Shown one piece after another: positions 22,722 through 33,927 of a stretch of 64,000 nt of DNA. Location: NCBI GenBank assembly GCA_946811185.2, contig OX328109.1, forward strand, positions 20,310,255 through 20,374,254, read 5' to 3'. Made by a program: the position numbers and the translations under genes. Origin of the DNA: Hippopus hippopus. Taxonomy: Eukaryota; Mollusca; Bivalvia; Cardiida; Cardiidae. Below the pieces are notes generated by a model, which was not told where the DNA came from, ran no database searches, and saw only the letters and a list, made by a program, of their open reading frames with translations. The number at the start of each line of letters is the position of its first letter. Positions within the stretch are counted from its first letter, which is position 1.

Positions 22722-23852
22722 ATGTTAATGACCCCGCAAAAGAATTTTTTGAAAACATCCAGAGAGAAAAGGAGAAAATGTTAACCAGCATCTTCTCCAT
22801 TTTTCACAATGTCTTCTATCGGGTCCTACTAAACACCACAAAGACACTCTAAATACCACAAAGACACACAAAGACACCACAAAGACGCACAAAGACACAC
22901 AAAGACACCACAAAGATGTACGAAGACGCGCAAACACGTGGAAAGAAATATCGTTTGCATTATGCTAAGTAAAAAAAGTGTGCCAAGCAAACGTGGGTTC
23001 GAACCTCCGCCGGGTCAGGCTGCGATCTTTCTCCTTTCGCCTGATTCAAGAAGGCAGTTGTCAGTTACTGGTGAAAGAATGTGTACTTAGTATTGGTTAC
23101 CCGTTTAGAAGGTCTATGCCTGCCAATGAAAAGTTTTGTTAGGTAACTGACTGCCCTGATATGACCTTAGCTGTTGAGTGGGGCACTAGCCTCAAACAAA
23201 CAGAAATACGCACAGAACACGCCGAGATGTAAAAAGTAACTTTTTATTGACAACTGAACTTTGCCGCAGCAAACCAGTCAAGATATTCTAATAATTTGTC
23301 GAACTGTTAACCATCGATGTGAGAAGAGATTATTCAGATAATAAAGGTCAAAGAAAAGACAATGCCATTTGCTATCAAACAGAAGTTTTACGGTGCCGAC
23401 CAGATAAAAGGCATCAAAAGTCAACGTAGGACAATACTTTTGAATTCAATGTTTTATCTACAGTGGAAAATTGAAAATGTATATAAAAATTTGATTATGT
23501 TTCGAACAAGTTTTAATGATAAAGTTTATATGAAAGATTTATTGTTTGATTAAGTCCCCGTTTCTCTTAACGCAAGCTTAAATGTAAAATTTATTTGTGG
23601 CACAAAAAGATGGCTATACTGCCATACAAGTGTATCTTATTTTCATGTTCTTAGCACCTTTTTGTGTCTTTGTAGTGTCTTTGTGTGTCTTTGTGCGTCT
23701 TTGTGGTATTCAGAGTGTCTTTGTGGTACATGTATTTAGTAGGACCACTTCTATCTGAGCCCATCACTTGAGTCATTAAACAATGCATTTGTCATCCAGG
23801 AAAGCTTTTAATCTGGACTAGCCACAAGTATTGTTGAGTGGTAAAGAGTTAA
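22722..23852 (+). mobile_element. TTAA MITE, S-L, split by the 927-bp hAT-like element
   Basis: S arm and core to 22820; L arm resumes at 23748 and ends at TTAA 23849. Confidence 0.75.
22821..23747. mobile_element. hAT-like element with subterminal CACAAAGACA repeats
   Basis: Ends GGGTCCTACTAAA and its reverse complement TTTAGTAGGACCA. CTTCTATC occurs directly on both sides (22813-22820, 23748-23755), so the target duplication is 8 bp. Each end carries tandem CACAAAGACAC units (22836-22925 and, inverted, 23659-23735), resembling arrays of transposase binding sites. Inside, a GGGTTCGAACC near 22990 looks like a tRNA B box. A 63-codon open frame at 23362-23553 has no recognisable match. It interrupts a TTAA MITE (22722-23852). 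Confidence 0.8.
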
Positions 23853-24081
23853 CCCTTTACCAAACGATGCCTTTTTTACGAGTCCGAGGAAGAATGATTT
23901 TAAAAAAAAGTTTTGTATTGGGAGAAATGCTGTCAACCTGCATTTTCTCCCTTTGCAAAACATGTGTTTTACCCTTTGAAAGACAATTTTCATATTTTAA
24001 GTAATATTTGATTTGTCATTTGCAAATGCTTCAGTTTTGAAAAGGTTATATCTATTCTTTTGTTGTCTGATAAAGAGTAAA
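23849..24081 (+). mobile_element. TTAA MITE, S-L, diverged
   Basis: Shares its first TTAA with the previous copy. Confidence 0.7.
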
Positions 24082-24300
24082 CTCTTCACCAAATGACACT
24101 TTTTTTGGCCTTGGCCAAACTGAAAGCATTTGCAGGCAATAAAACAAATGTGGCTCAAAAATTTAAACTAAGTATTTTGAAGCGTAAAAAACTTATGATT
24201 GTAGAACCTAATGCTTCACCAGATGATAGAATTCCAAGTATGTCCATGTTGAAAGCCCTACACATAAAAAATTTCCTGTAACTCAAATGGCGTGATTTGC
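24078..24300 (-). mobile_element. two MITE L-arm fragments
   Basis: CTCTTCACCAAATGACACTT at 24081 and a weaker second L arm from about 24210. Confidence 0.5.
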
Positions 24301-24301
24301 T

Positions 24302-25470
24302 TTTAGCTTACCTGTGCACGAAGTGCTCACGGTGAGCTTTTGGGATCGCGCCGTCGTCCGTCGTTCATTGTCCATCGTGTGTCGTCTGTCGTCAACATTT
24401 ACCTGGTGTGCACTCCAGAGGCCACACTTTCAGCCTAATACTCTTGAAACTCAAACAGGATCTTTGTCTCAATATTGTCTTGGACAAGTTCGAAATTGGG
24501 TCATGTCGGGTGAAAAAGTAGGTCACTGGGCCAAATCTTAGAAAAGCCTTGTTTGCACTACAAAGGTCACATTTTCAGCCTGATAGTAATGAAACTAGAT
24601 CAGAATGTTTGTCTTAATGATATCTCAGACAAGGTATAAATTGGGTCAGATTGGGTCAAAAAATAGGTTACTGGGCCAAATCTTAGAAAAAGCTTGTGTG
24701 CACGCCATAGGCCACATTTTCAGCCTGATACTCTTGAAACTCAATCAAGAGGTTTGTCTTGTACATTTGCGAAATTGGGTTATTTGGAGTCAAAAAGGAG
24801 GCCACAGGGCCAAATCAGAAAACCCTGTGTGCACTGTAGAGGTCACATTTTCAGCCTGATAGTCATGAAACTTGGTGATAGTATTTGTTTTGATGGTATC
24901 TCGGACAAGTATGAAGTTGGGTCTTGTCAGGTCAAAAGTAGGTTACTGGGCCAAACCATGTGTGCTCTCTAGAAGCCACATTTTCAGCCTGATACCCTTG
25001 AAACTTGGTCAGAATGTTTGGATTGATGATAAATCTGTTAAGTTTGAAATTGGGTTATATGGGGTCAAAAAGTAGGTCACTGGGCCAAATCTCAGAAAAG
25101 CCTTGTGTGCACAGTATAGGCCACATTGTCAGCCTGATACTCTTGAAACTTGGTCAGAAAGGTTATCTTGATGATATCTGGAACAACTTTGAAATTGGGT
25201 CATGTCAGATCGAAAAGTAGATCGCTGGGCCAGATCTTTGAAATACCTTGTGTGCAGTCTAGAGGCCACATTTCAGCTTGATACTCTTGAAACTTGGTCA
25301 GAATGGTTGTCTTTTCTCAAACAACTTTGAAATTAGGTCACTATCGGTCAAAAAGTTGGTCAGTTACACTCGTGTGTTTTACATCATTAAAATCAGGATC
25401 TCTTCAGCTCTATCAGCCCTAGATGACGTTATTCAGGTGAGCGCTTTAGGGCCAATGGCCTTCTTGTTTC
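24302..25470. mobile_element. pearl/HINE-like element, ~115-150-bp tandem core
   Basis: Begins TTAGCTTACCTGTGCACGAA; six to seven diverged units with GGCCACATTTTCAGCCTGAT and GAAATTGGGTCATGT; ends TTCAGGTGAGCGCTTTAGGG. The + strand is the inverse of 42405-43509. Confidence 0.65.
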
Positions 25471-25589
25471 TTTATTTATTGCTCTCTTTCTTTCTGTCCC
25501 TTTTTAATTCTTTAAAGTCTGCAAACACAACAGGCTACCTTTAAATATACAGCTAATTCAAAAGAAAGCCAAATCAGATGGCCCTCATG

Positions 25590-25755
25590 TTGATTGATTG
25601 TTGTGGCGTTTTATGCTGCTTTCAACATTATTTCAGCTCACTTATTCATTAGGTCCTGTTCTGTACCAGTCCTAGGCTAGGGCTCTGAAGTGTCATGCCG
25701 AAGGACACTCTCACGAGAAACCCAACGCTGAGTCAGCATTGGGTTTCTCGCATTT
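25590..25755 (-). mobile_element. SINE, second family, 3' part
   Basis: Tail portion (CGTTTTATGCTGCTTTCAAC) through the AAGTGTC.TGCCGAAGGACA region; the tRNA head is missing and a MITE fragment follows. Confidence 0.55.
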
Positions 25756-25890
25756 TCTCCTTTTCCCACGATGTTTTCAAAAGCCTTCTTCCTAGAGATC
25801 GCTGTATCAAAACCTATGATTATTTACTTAACCTACATCTCCAGTCTTGTAGTATAACAGAGAGAGTAAGTCACATGGTAAAGGTTAAAC
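25756..25890 (-). mobile_element. MITE fragment, right half
   Basis: Half-core and S arm (CACGATGTTTTCAAAAGCCT); the terminus is eroded. Confidence 0.5.
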
Positions 25891-26313
25891 CAAAGGGTTT
25901 TTGGCCAGTAATTATATGAAATGGAATTTATGTATAATAAAACTTTTTTCTATTCCTGATATACATCATATAATTACTCCGAAATTCTGTTGCTTTGCTA
26001 TGGGTGTTTTTTGTGTACATTCAGGTGCCACAATATCGACATTTCAGTCAACAAATAGAGACATCGATGTCATTGTTCATTATGATGTTTCCTAGGCCCT
26101 TCTTTGGATGAAAAGAAAAGTCTTTGAAGTGCTCACTATTTTATACTTAAATATCTTTATTCAGAAATACTTCTAAATGAGCGCAAATCTAAAACTATCA
26201 TTAACAATAAGAGTGCTGAATAAAGCAGATAAACACCTTCAAGGCGGAAACAACTCTTTACCAGACAACAAAATATTAGACTTGTCAAAATCTAAAGCAG
26301 TTGCAGATGACAA

Positions 26314-27967
26314 ACAAGAGTGCCAAGATGGCCCTGGATCACTCACCTGAATTTTTGAGAGGACCACAACCAACTTTTTTCAAAGTATTGAAATTTTGGA
26401 AACAAAATCATTATTTTGTCAAGCAATTATGAAAAGGTCACCTGTAAAAATCATTTCAAAATCTGTCACCACCCCTACAATCACCACCACAACCATGTTT
26501 TTGACGAATCAGAATTCTGCAAATAAATTTTAGGATAGGTCACCCAAAGACCATTTCTTGAACAAGAGCACATGCCTGATAGTGGCTAAAAATATTAAGT
26601 TGAACAAGAGCACCTCATGAGGGTGCCAATGATTGGCTGTTGGTTGCTGGATAGTAAGTTAAAATTCCAAGTAGCAAAAGGGGCATAATTCGGACAAAAC
26701 AATTTTGGAGTTACCTGCCCTTGTTGTATGGGTTGCTTTTTCACTAGTGAACAATTAGTCCGAGTTTCAAGTACATGTGTTGAGTGGAAGCTGAGACATA
26801 ACAAAATGTCAAAGTTTTTCCACAACGACAACAACGCAGATGACGACAACAGGGCTATGTCAATACCTCGATGTTTTCTTTGAAAACAGCTAAGCTAAAT
26901 AAGGGGTATAATATAAGGATCATTTCTGTGAAATAACTTCAAAATCTGACTAGTGGTTTCAGAGAAGAAAATTTTTAAGAATTTCTTCATGTCCGTATAG
27001 TGCAAATAGCCCCCACCCACCACAGCCATGTTTCTTGACAGATCAAAATTTCGCGAACATATTTTCAAAAGGGGCACCCAAGGAACATATCTGTGAAATT
27101 ATTTCAAAATCTGACCAGCAGTTTCAGTAGAGAAGATTTTTAAAGGGTTTCTTGGAAAATTCCATTTGGTTGCCATGGCAACCAGAGTTTTTGATGGAAT
27201 CACATTCTGTGAACAACTTTTAAAGAGGACCTCCCAAGGAACATTCCAGCCAAGTTTGGTCCAAATTGGCCCACTGGTTAAGGAGGAGAAGATGTTTAAA
27301 GAATTGTTGATGCCGCTGGACGCAAAGAGCCCGCCCCCAATTTTTGAAAAGGGTCACCCAAGGAACATATGTGAAATTATTTCAAAATCTGACCAGCGGT
27401 TTCAGAGGAGAAGATTTTTTAAGGGTTTCTTGGAAAATTCCGTTAGTTTTACATGGAATAAAATTTTGTGAACAATTTTTAAAGAGGACCTCCCAAGGAA
27501 CATTCCAGCCAAGTTTGGTCCAAATTGGCCCAGTGGTTTAGGAGGAAAAGATGTTTAAAGAATTGTTGACACTGCTGGATGCAAAGAGCCCCCCCCCACC
27601 ACCACGGCCATGTTTTTCGACGGATCAAAATTTCGTGAACAGTTTTGAAAAGGGTCACCCAAGAAACATATCTGTGAAATTATTTCAAAATCTGACTAGC
27701 GGTTTCAGAGGAGAAGATTTTTAAAGAATTTCTTGGAAAATTCCATTTGGTTGCCATGGCAACCAGAGTTTTTGACGGAATCACATTCTGTGAACATTTT
27801 TTAAAGAGGACCTCCCAAGGAACATTCCAGCCAAGTTTAGTCCAAATCGGCCAAGCGGTTTAGGAGGAGAAGATGTTTAAAGAATTGTTGACACCGCACG
27901 ACGGACGACGCACACAGCGTGATCCTAAAAGCTCCCCTTGAGCACGTTGTGCTCAGGTGAGCTAAAA
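26314..27967. mobile_element. pearl/HINE-like element inside a MITE
   Basis: Begins CAAGAGTGCCAAGATGGCCC, ends GTGCTCAGGTGAGCTAAA. Core units carry AAAAGGGTCACCCAAGGAAC and GACCAGCGGTTTCAGAGGAG. A shorter element (26602-26902, GAGCACCTCATGAGGGTGCC to AGCTAAGCTAAA) is nested in it. Confidence 0.7.
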
Positions 27968-28003
27968 ATGTGACTCAAATCATTGCATTTGTCTTTGAAA
28001 GGT

Positions 28004-28180
28004 TTAACCCTTTACCACACAATCCTGACTTTAAACGACCCTTTGGAAAAGAGCATTTGAAAACATTATTTTTGACCCTTCCCAAAACAAATTCAAATTT
28101 TTGAGTCACATTCATTTTGTCATATGTGAATGCTTTCGTTCTGGCCTACTCTAAAATCTTATCATGTGGTAAAAGGTTAA
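28004..28180 (+). mobile_element. TTAA MITE, S-L, core deleted, inside another MITE
   Basis: TTAA at 28004 and 28177; palindrome lost. Confidence 0.75.
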
Positions 28181-28360
28181 AAACACTGTTGAAAAAAGAG
28201 GAAAACGCTAGCTAAAAGCATTTTTCTTATTTCCAGCAATGTTTTCAAAAGGTTTCCTCCTCAGGATCGTTACGACCTGTGATTTTGAGGTAGAGGGTTA
28301 AGACCAAAATATTTGCAAATTTCAAGGTTGCTCTTTTTTAGAGTGCCCTCAGTATGGAGG

Positions 28361-28422
28361 ACAAAGCAGATTAAAGATTAGGCAGCATGTTTTCAGCAGT
28401 CTAATCTTAATCTACACTGGCA
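28361..28422. repeat. family 3 palindrome
   Basis: CAGATTAAAGATTAGGCAGC with inverse GTCTAATCTTAATCTACACT. Confidence 0.6.
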
Positions 28423-29140
28423 GCAATGGCAACTATAGTTGCAAAAAGTGCTTTTAGAGTTCAGCCCTAGTTGTCCTGATATGAATAAATGAAAACAGAA
28501 GTTTTCTATAGAATTACCATTCATGATCACATGAATAAGATAGAAATCTGAAAAAAAAAAAAAAATGGTGTATCAGGACCAAAAAAATAAATAAAAATTA
28601 AAGCCTAATGACGTGTATCACAAATTTTTCTAACAAACAGATAATTTTAAAACTTTGCACATACAAAGCTCATCATATCGCTAGGAGATTACAGTAAAAA
28701 AAGATATGGGTCACTGTGCTTGTTTCTGAGAAATTTGCCTTTGAAAAAGGTATATACACTTCCAAAGTTCAGCTTATACTGGAATAAACATGTTTTTCTT
28801 GAATAGTCAGTTAAACAGGAAAATACCGGAAGAATATACAAATATACATCTTTCTAATGAAGATTCATTTAGTTCTGCACAAAAAATATCAAATATGCAT
28901 GTTATTTATAGACCACTGAGTTAAGATGGGAGACAGTTTGACCGAATTAAGGGTTAATCTTTAATAATTACATACTTTCTACCGGACAGATTTTTCTTAA
29001 AATTTCCACACTTGTAGTATTTATAATTTCAAACAGTAAGAAAAAATAAAAAATAAAAATCGCACCTTGTTTATTTTGTCAAAAAACAAGGATGAAGGTC
29101 TCTGTGGAAGTTAATTTTTTCAAGGAAAAAAATAGGATAA
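28423..29140. other. intergenic, AT-rich, nothing recognised
   Basis: Homopolymer A runs near 28550 and 29040; no exon or repeat called. Confidence 0.4.
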
Positions 29141-29147
29141 AAGCTCA

Positions 29148-29215
29148 GCATAGTGGGAAAAGGAGAAATGGCTCAATAAGAGCGATTTCTCCTTTTCCAA
29201 CAATAATTTTCGAAG
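29148..29215. mobile_element. palindrome related to the MITE core, subfamily B
   Basis: GGGAAAAGGAGAAATGGCTC inverted after a short loop. Ends of a full element are not recognisable. Confidence 0.5.
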
Positions 29216-29330
29216 TATAAACAGCTCTACTTCCACAGCTTTAAATTTCCTGCTTTTGTTTGCTTGCTTGGCGTGTAACACTGTGTCAACAGTATTTCAA
29301 TTATTTCATGGTGACAGTTCACAGATCCAT

Positions 29331-29470
29331 TATTTTCTCTTTACTTATACTACCCACAATGTTTTCTAAAATTTTTACATCTTAAGAGGAAATCCAGTTA
29401 GTTTGTCCTCTAGAAATGCTTTGAATTTTGGATGGAAAGTCCAAAATTTTGTCATATGCTGAAGAGTTAA
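29331..29470 (+). mobile_element. MITE L-arm fragment
   Basis: CCCACAATGTTTTCTAAAAT to a terminal GAAGAGTTAA. Confidence 0.5.
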
Positions 29471-29601
29471 GACCAATCAAAAGCAAGTAAAGAGACAAAC
29501 AAGTAACACATGCAGGCAATGAACGAGTGTCCTTTTGCCACAGTGAGTTAAAACAATGTTCAGGCATTAACCACTGAAGCATCTGACCCAGCAATTTAGG
29601 T

Positions 29602-29830
29602 TGATTGATTGAATTCAGTTTTATGCCACTTTCATCATTATTTCAGACACATCACAGTGACTAGTGACATACTCATGAGTGTCCAGGGTTTCAGCAATGC
29701 AAGACCAGGGGTCTTGAGTGTTCTGCCAAAAGACACTACCATGAAAAGCAAAATGCTTGGAATTAGGATCAAATCTTGGGCCTCCAGATTGCAATTCCCA
29801 CATGTTCCTCACTGCGCCATGCAAGATCCC
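29602..29830 (-). mobile_element. SINE, second family
   Basis: Minus-strand copy with degenerate head near 29800-29830 (GGGATCTTGCATGGCGCAGT) and the AAAGTGGCATAAAACTGAAT tail. Confidence 0.6.
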
Positions 29831-29984
29831 AAGATTTTAGAGAAGTTGGTCAAAAGGGCTAATAAATTGATTTTGAGGTAGTGGAATAACCATACTATGC
29901 AAAATAAAAAATATCACACACGACATGGCAAGTACAGGCAAAATTCATGTGATCTTGAGATTGGCTTAACCAGTGAAATAAATA

Positions 29985-30247
29985 TGAGTGGGCCTCTAGC
30001 AAAGGGAGGTTTAATGTATCTCTGTGATGCAATATGCTGAGCAAGACATCACATAATTATGGATCCATAATGTCCATTCTGTCTTACAACCAACTAAATC
30101 AAGGTGTACAATGGTCCTTGTACATAGAGAAAATTTACAAGTAGCAGAAAGTTTTGGCTTATGTTAGCCTGGGCAGACCATGAAGGCTGACATGGGTCAA
30201 AGCTTTTTGTGAATGCATTAGCCCCCTTTTCACAGAGCATGACTCAT
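29985..30247. repeat. MITE family 2 copy
   Basis: Nearly full length: GGAGGTTTAATGTATCTCTG, TAATTATGGATCCATAATGT, GCATTAGCCCCCTTTTCACA. Confidence 0.65.
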
Positions 30248-30280
30248 ATGTATATATCTTATGGTCAATTCATTACTGTG

Positions 30281-30463
30281 TTAACCTTTTACCACACAAT
30301 CCTGAGTTTCAAAAACCCTGAAGAAGAAAAAACGCTGTGGGAGAAGAAAAGGCTGGTAACCACCATGATTCCTATCTTTACAACATTAATTTAGCCATAT
30401 TAATTTGTCAGTTGCAAATGTTTTCAAAATGGACAGTCATAGGTTTCTTTGTCTGTTAGAGAG
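30281..30463 (+). mobile_element. TTAA MITE, S-L, shortened
   Basis: Left TTAA 30281; core damaged; right end eroded. Confidence 0.65.
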
Positions 30464-31109
30464 TGTTGTACATAAAAAGCCACAAGCTTAATCTAACTTA
30501 ACCCAGATGTTCCAATACTCAATATGGAATACTATGCTGAAGTAACTTTGCTGGTGCCTGTATTGTCTTAAGCTGTGTTGGAAAATTGAACATCAAGACT
30601 GAAGGTCTTGCGACATCTCAAAATTTCTTATATAACGAGAAGCAGTACAAGCACCAGGAAATTTTCTACAACATAGTGTCCCTTTATTATACAGCTAAAA
30701 AATTTAACAACAAAGTACCTGTGTTGCAATTATTACCAATGTTATTCCAAAACATGAAGAGATTAAAACAAATTCTGGTCTAGTGGGTACTAAATTCTTT
30801 TCATGAATTGCAGATGAATATAATGTAACTGTTTAACCAAGCAAATTGGAAACTGAAAGTACTCTGCAAGTTGGATATGTAATCATACCATATTTTGGGC
30901 CGTGTTTGACACTTTGAAGATCCTGATCCTGTTCCAGTTGTGTCTGCAAGCAATGCATGTATTTCAGCCAAGAATTTGTAGGTATATAGTAAAACATAAT
31001 ATAATGTGGTAGTACAAGCATTCCGAAAGAGCAGAAATGAAATATTTAACAATCTGATTAAATACAAAATCCTCAGTAAGATACCTGAACCGTTACAAAA
31101 GGTGACTGA
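30464..31109. other. intergenic, nothing recognised
   Basis: Open frames here are short and show no coding pattern. Confidence 0.4.
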
Positions 31110-31225
31110 ACCCTGTGCCACACAATCCCTTGAGAAGAAGAAGAAAGCTTTTGAAAAACTTTTTGAGACAAGGAGAAAATGCTGGTAACAAGCAATGGTC
31201 CTTTTTCCCCACAATGCTTTTTTAC
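31110..31225 (+). mobile_element. MITE fragment cut by the next element
   Basis: S arm and core stop at ACCCTATCAAAC, where the pearl/HINE-like element starts. Confidence 0.6.
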
Positions 31226-32350
31226 CCTATCAAACAAACGAGGGCCATGATAGCCTGTATTGCTCCACTGGCTTATAAGTACAAACCATAATTATATACC
31301 AAACATTACAATTCTTGGACAAATGCTTTCGAACACAAAGACTTATAAAATTTTCTCTGCGAAAGTCCATGTGAAAGTTGTGACCCCAGGGAGATGCCAT
31401 TTTTGACCACAGAGCTGTAATTACTTCAATCCAGGTAGAGATCCACAAGATAAAGCCACATGCCAAATAATACATGTCTAGGCTGTGTGGTTAAAAACAA
31501 GATCAGCAACAGGAAGATCCTTAAAGTTTCCAATATATAAGTCTATGTAAAAGTTGTGACTTCTGCGTTGGGGCCAATTTTGACCCTAGGGCTAAAATTT
31601 GAACAATCTTGGTAGAGGTCCATTGGATAAATTTGGTGGCCCTATGTCTTCTGGTTAGGAAGAAGAACATTTTAAAAGTTTTCACTATGTAAGCCTAGGT
31701 AAAACTTTTGACGGCCACTGCACTTTTGACCCCTGGGCTATGCTTTGAACAATCTTGGTTAAGATCCATGAAATAGACATACATTCAAAATTTGGTAGCC
31801 CTAGGTCTCAGATTTAGGAACAAAAATATTTTAATGTTTTCACTCTGTAGGCTCATATAAAACTTGTGACTGCACGGCTGGGGCCAAATTTGACCCCAGG
31901 GCTATAATAAAGGCTATAATATTTATTGAGAGAGGTCTAATGGATAAAGCTAAATGCAAAATTTGGTAGCCCTAGGCCTTATGGTTAGAAAAGAGAAGAT
32001 TTTGCAAGTTTTCACTATATAGGCCAATGTAAAACTTGTAATAATCAGGGAAGAGCATATTTTGACCCAAGGGATAGAATTTCAAGATTCTTGGTGGAGG
32101 TACATTAGATCTATATGCCAAATTTGGTAGCCTTAGGCCTTATGGTTTAAAACCAGACGATTTTATTAAGCTTGCAATATATAAGCAAATGTAAAACGTG
32201 TGACCTCTGGGGTGGGGCCAATTTTGACGCCAAGAATAAAATTTGATGAAACTTGGAAAAGGTCCATTAGTCCATTAGATGAAGTTACGTGTCAAACTTG
32301 GTAACTCTAGGCCTTATGGTTTAGGACAAGAAGATTATCAGAAGTTTTCA
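31226..32350. mobile_element. pearl/HINE-like element, ~150-bp core units
   Basis: Starts AACGAGGGCCATGATAGCC; six to seven units with GGCCAATTTTGACCCTAGGG and TTTGGTAGCCCTAGGCCTTA. Sister of 89-1190. Confidence 0.6.
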
Positions 32351-32734
32351 ATATTTGTCAGTTTTGCTACCATTAATGTAGTAGACCTGTAACGCTTCTA
32401 GTGCAACATGGAATAAAATTCCTTGTTAATTGATAAATAAGGTTTTATACTGATATAATATTTTTGCACATTTTTAACCGACCAGAAAATCCTTTGATGT
32501 CTATCTTGAAATTATTTGTTGATACTTTTGTTAGTTTCCTGAAAAGGGAGGTAATTATTATCTCCCTTTGTAATGAGAATATAATGGTTTTAGATTTATA
32601 AATGATAATTCTAAGAAGGAAAAAAAGGAAAAAGTGACTCAGTTAAAGTAGTACAATTATACTCATTTTTAATCATAGCAAATTTTCTAGGATAATATTA
32701 TAGTGGAAACAGCTGTTTTCCATTAAGGGTCCAC

Positions 32735-32967
32735 TACCTTAAAACCAAGAGTTTTTAAAGGAATCAAATTTTTTTAACAAATTCTGAAGAGGACCATGGC
32801 AGTATCACTTCTGTAGGGTTTGGTCAAAATTGGATGGATAGTTTCAGAGAAGAAGATGCCTGAAATAGAAGTTATTGCACGCACACGTGGACAGAAACAT
32901 GCACGGATGCATGAAGGACACAGGCCCATGAATAACATAAGCTTGCTGGCCTTTGGCAAGTGGAGAT
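32735..32967. repeat. pearl/HINE-like fragment
   Basis: GGTTTGGTCAAAATTGGATG and GTTTCAGAGAAGAAGATG resemble the core units at 26314-27967. Confidence 0.4.
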
Positions 32968-32991
32968 AAGAAAATCCAACCAGTGAGCTGC

Positions 32992-33052
32992 AGTGTTTTT
33001 AAACATCTTCCTCCTTAGGTTGTTGAAAATAGGACTGTGTGGAAAAGAGTTA
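32992..33052 (-). mobile_element. MITE S-arm fragment
   Basis: Ends GACTGTGTGGAAAAGAGTTAA. Confidence 0.5.
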
Positions 33053-33241
33053 AAAGTAACATTACAAGTGTACAAGCTGTAAAATACTTAAAGTGAAGCA
33101 AAAGCAATCAAGACATATCTGTAGGTATAACAGATAAATTCCTTGTCACTGGATTGGGAAAAAAAAAGAAATTCATAAAATAACATAACATAAAAGCCCT
33201 TTATTAGGATAAAAAAATAAATTCAAAAGGCCATAATTCCT

Positions 33242-33454
33242 TTAACACTTTACCAAACAACAAAATTTTAGACTGGTCTAACATCAAAGCATTTGCAGAC
33301 GAAATTATTATTATTTCATGTGACTAAAATGATGGGATTTGTAACAGAATAGGCAGAAAACACTGTGGGGAAAGAAGAAAAATGCTGGTTACCAGCATTT
33401 TTACCTTATCCTCAAATGCTTTACAAAGGCTTCCTGATAAGGGTCAAGAGTAAA
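33242..33454 (-). mobile_element. TTAA MITE, L-S
   Basis: Left TTAA 33242; S terminus lost. Probably just past the SEC14-like poly(A) site. Confidence 0.7.
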
Positions 33455-33499
33455 GGACAATTTATTTTGAAATTTGATATGTCAAAACACATATTATAT

Positions 33500-33760
33500 G
33501 GCTTGCAACACGCGAAAAGGGGCATTCGAACATTTGCATAAAGTGTCGTCTCCGATCAGCCTGTGCAATCCGCGCAGCCTGATCCGAGACGGCACTTTAC
33601 GACTACATTAGATTTTGTGCTAAAGTAGACTTGCGCAAAACAAAAAATTACATAAAAACGGAAAGTGCCGTCTCGGATTAGCCTGCGCGGACTGCGCAGG
33701 CCGATCCGAGACGACACTTTATGCAAATGTCCGAATGCCCCTTTTCACATGTTGCAGGCC
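33500..33760. mobile_element. 260-bp MITE with ~105-bp inverted repeats
   Basis: Left arm begins GGCTTGCAACACGCGAAAAG and the right arm is its near-perfect inverse, ending GTTGCAGGCC. Each arm holds GTGCCGTCTCGGATC-type sequence. ATAT flanks both sides. It is far more GC-rich than its surroundings and ends 16 bp past the SEC14-like stop codon. Confidence 0.75.
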
Positions 33761-33775
33761 ATATGATAGTAAAAG

Positions 33776-33927
33776 TTAAGAGGTATCATTGACAGTTTCT
33801 TCTGCCAGGAAGAATTCTTCATCGTCATCTTGCTCAGAGTTGTTTTTTTCAGGTTCTAGTATCTCAATGGCGTAGTGAACTTTTTTGCTTCTGGTCCAGC
33901 TATAGGTGTTGTCAAATCTAACCACGT
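33776..33927 (-). CDS. SEC14-like last exon with stop codon
   Basis: Encodes VVRFDNTYSWTRSKKVHYAI, the last GOLD strands, then an acidic tail EQDDDEEFF and TAA at 33776-33778. Acceptor TTTCATAG. A TTTATT at 33461-33466 reads AATAAA on this strand and could be the poly(A) signal; if so, the 260-bp MITE at 33500-33760 lies in the 3' UTR. Confidence 0.93.

Larger units (their letters stand above)
26250..28301 (-). mobile_element. MITE L-S broken by two later insertions
   Basis: L arm at 26250-26313, resumes 27968-28003, then core and S arm 28181-28301 ending TTAA. Interrupted by the element 26314-27967 and by the MITE 28004-28180. Confidence 0.7.

Noticed and set aside
24314..25220. Series of overlapping frames 70-90 codons long
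   Set aside because: Tandem core units of a pearl/HINE-like element read in different frames.
27166..27471. 101-codon frame on +
   Set aside because: Within the core units of the 26314-27967 element; not conserved between units.
30801..31214. 137-codon open frame on -
   Set aside because: Runs into a MITE fragment and has no coding pattern.
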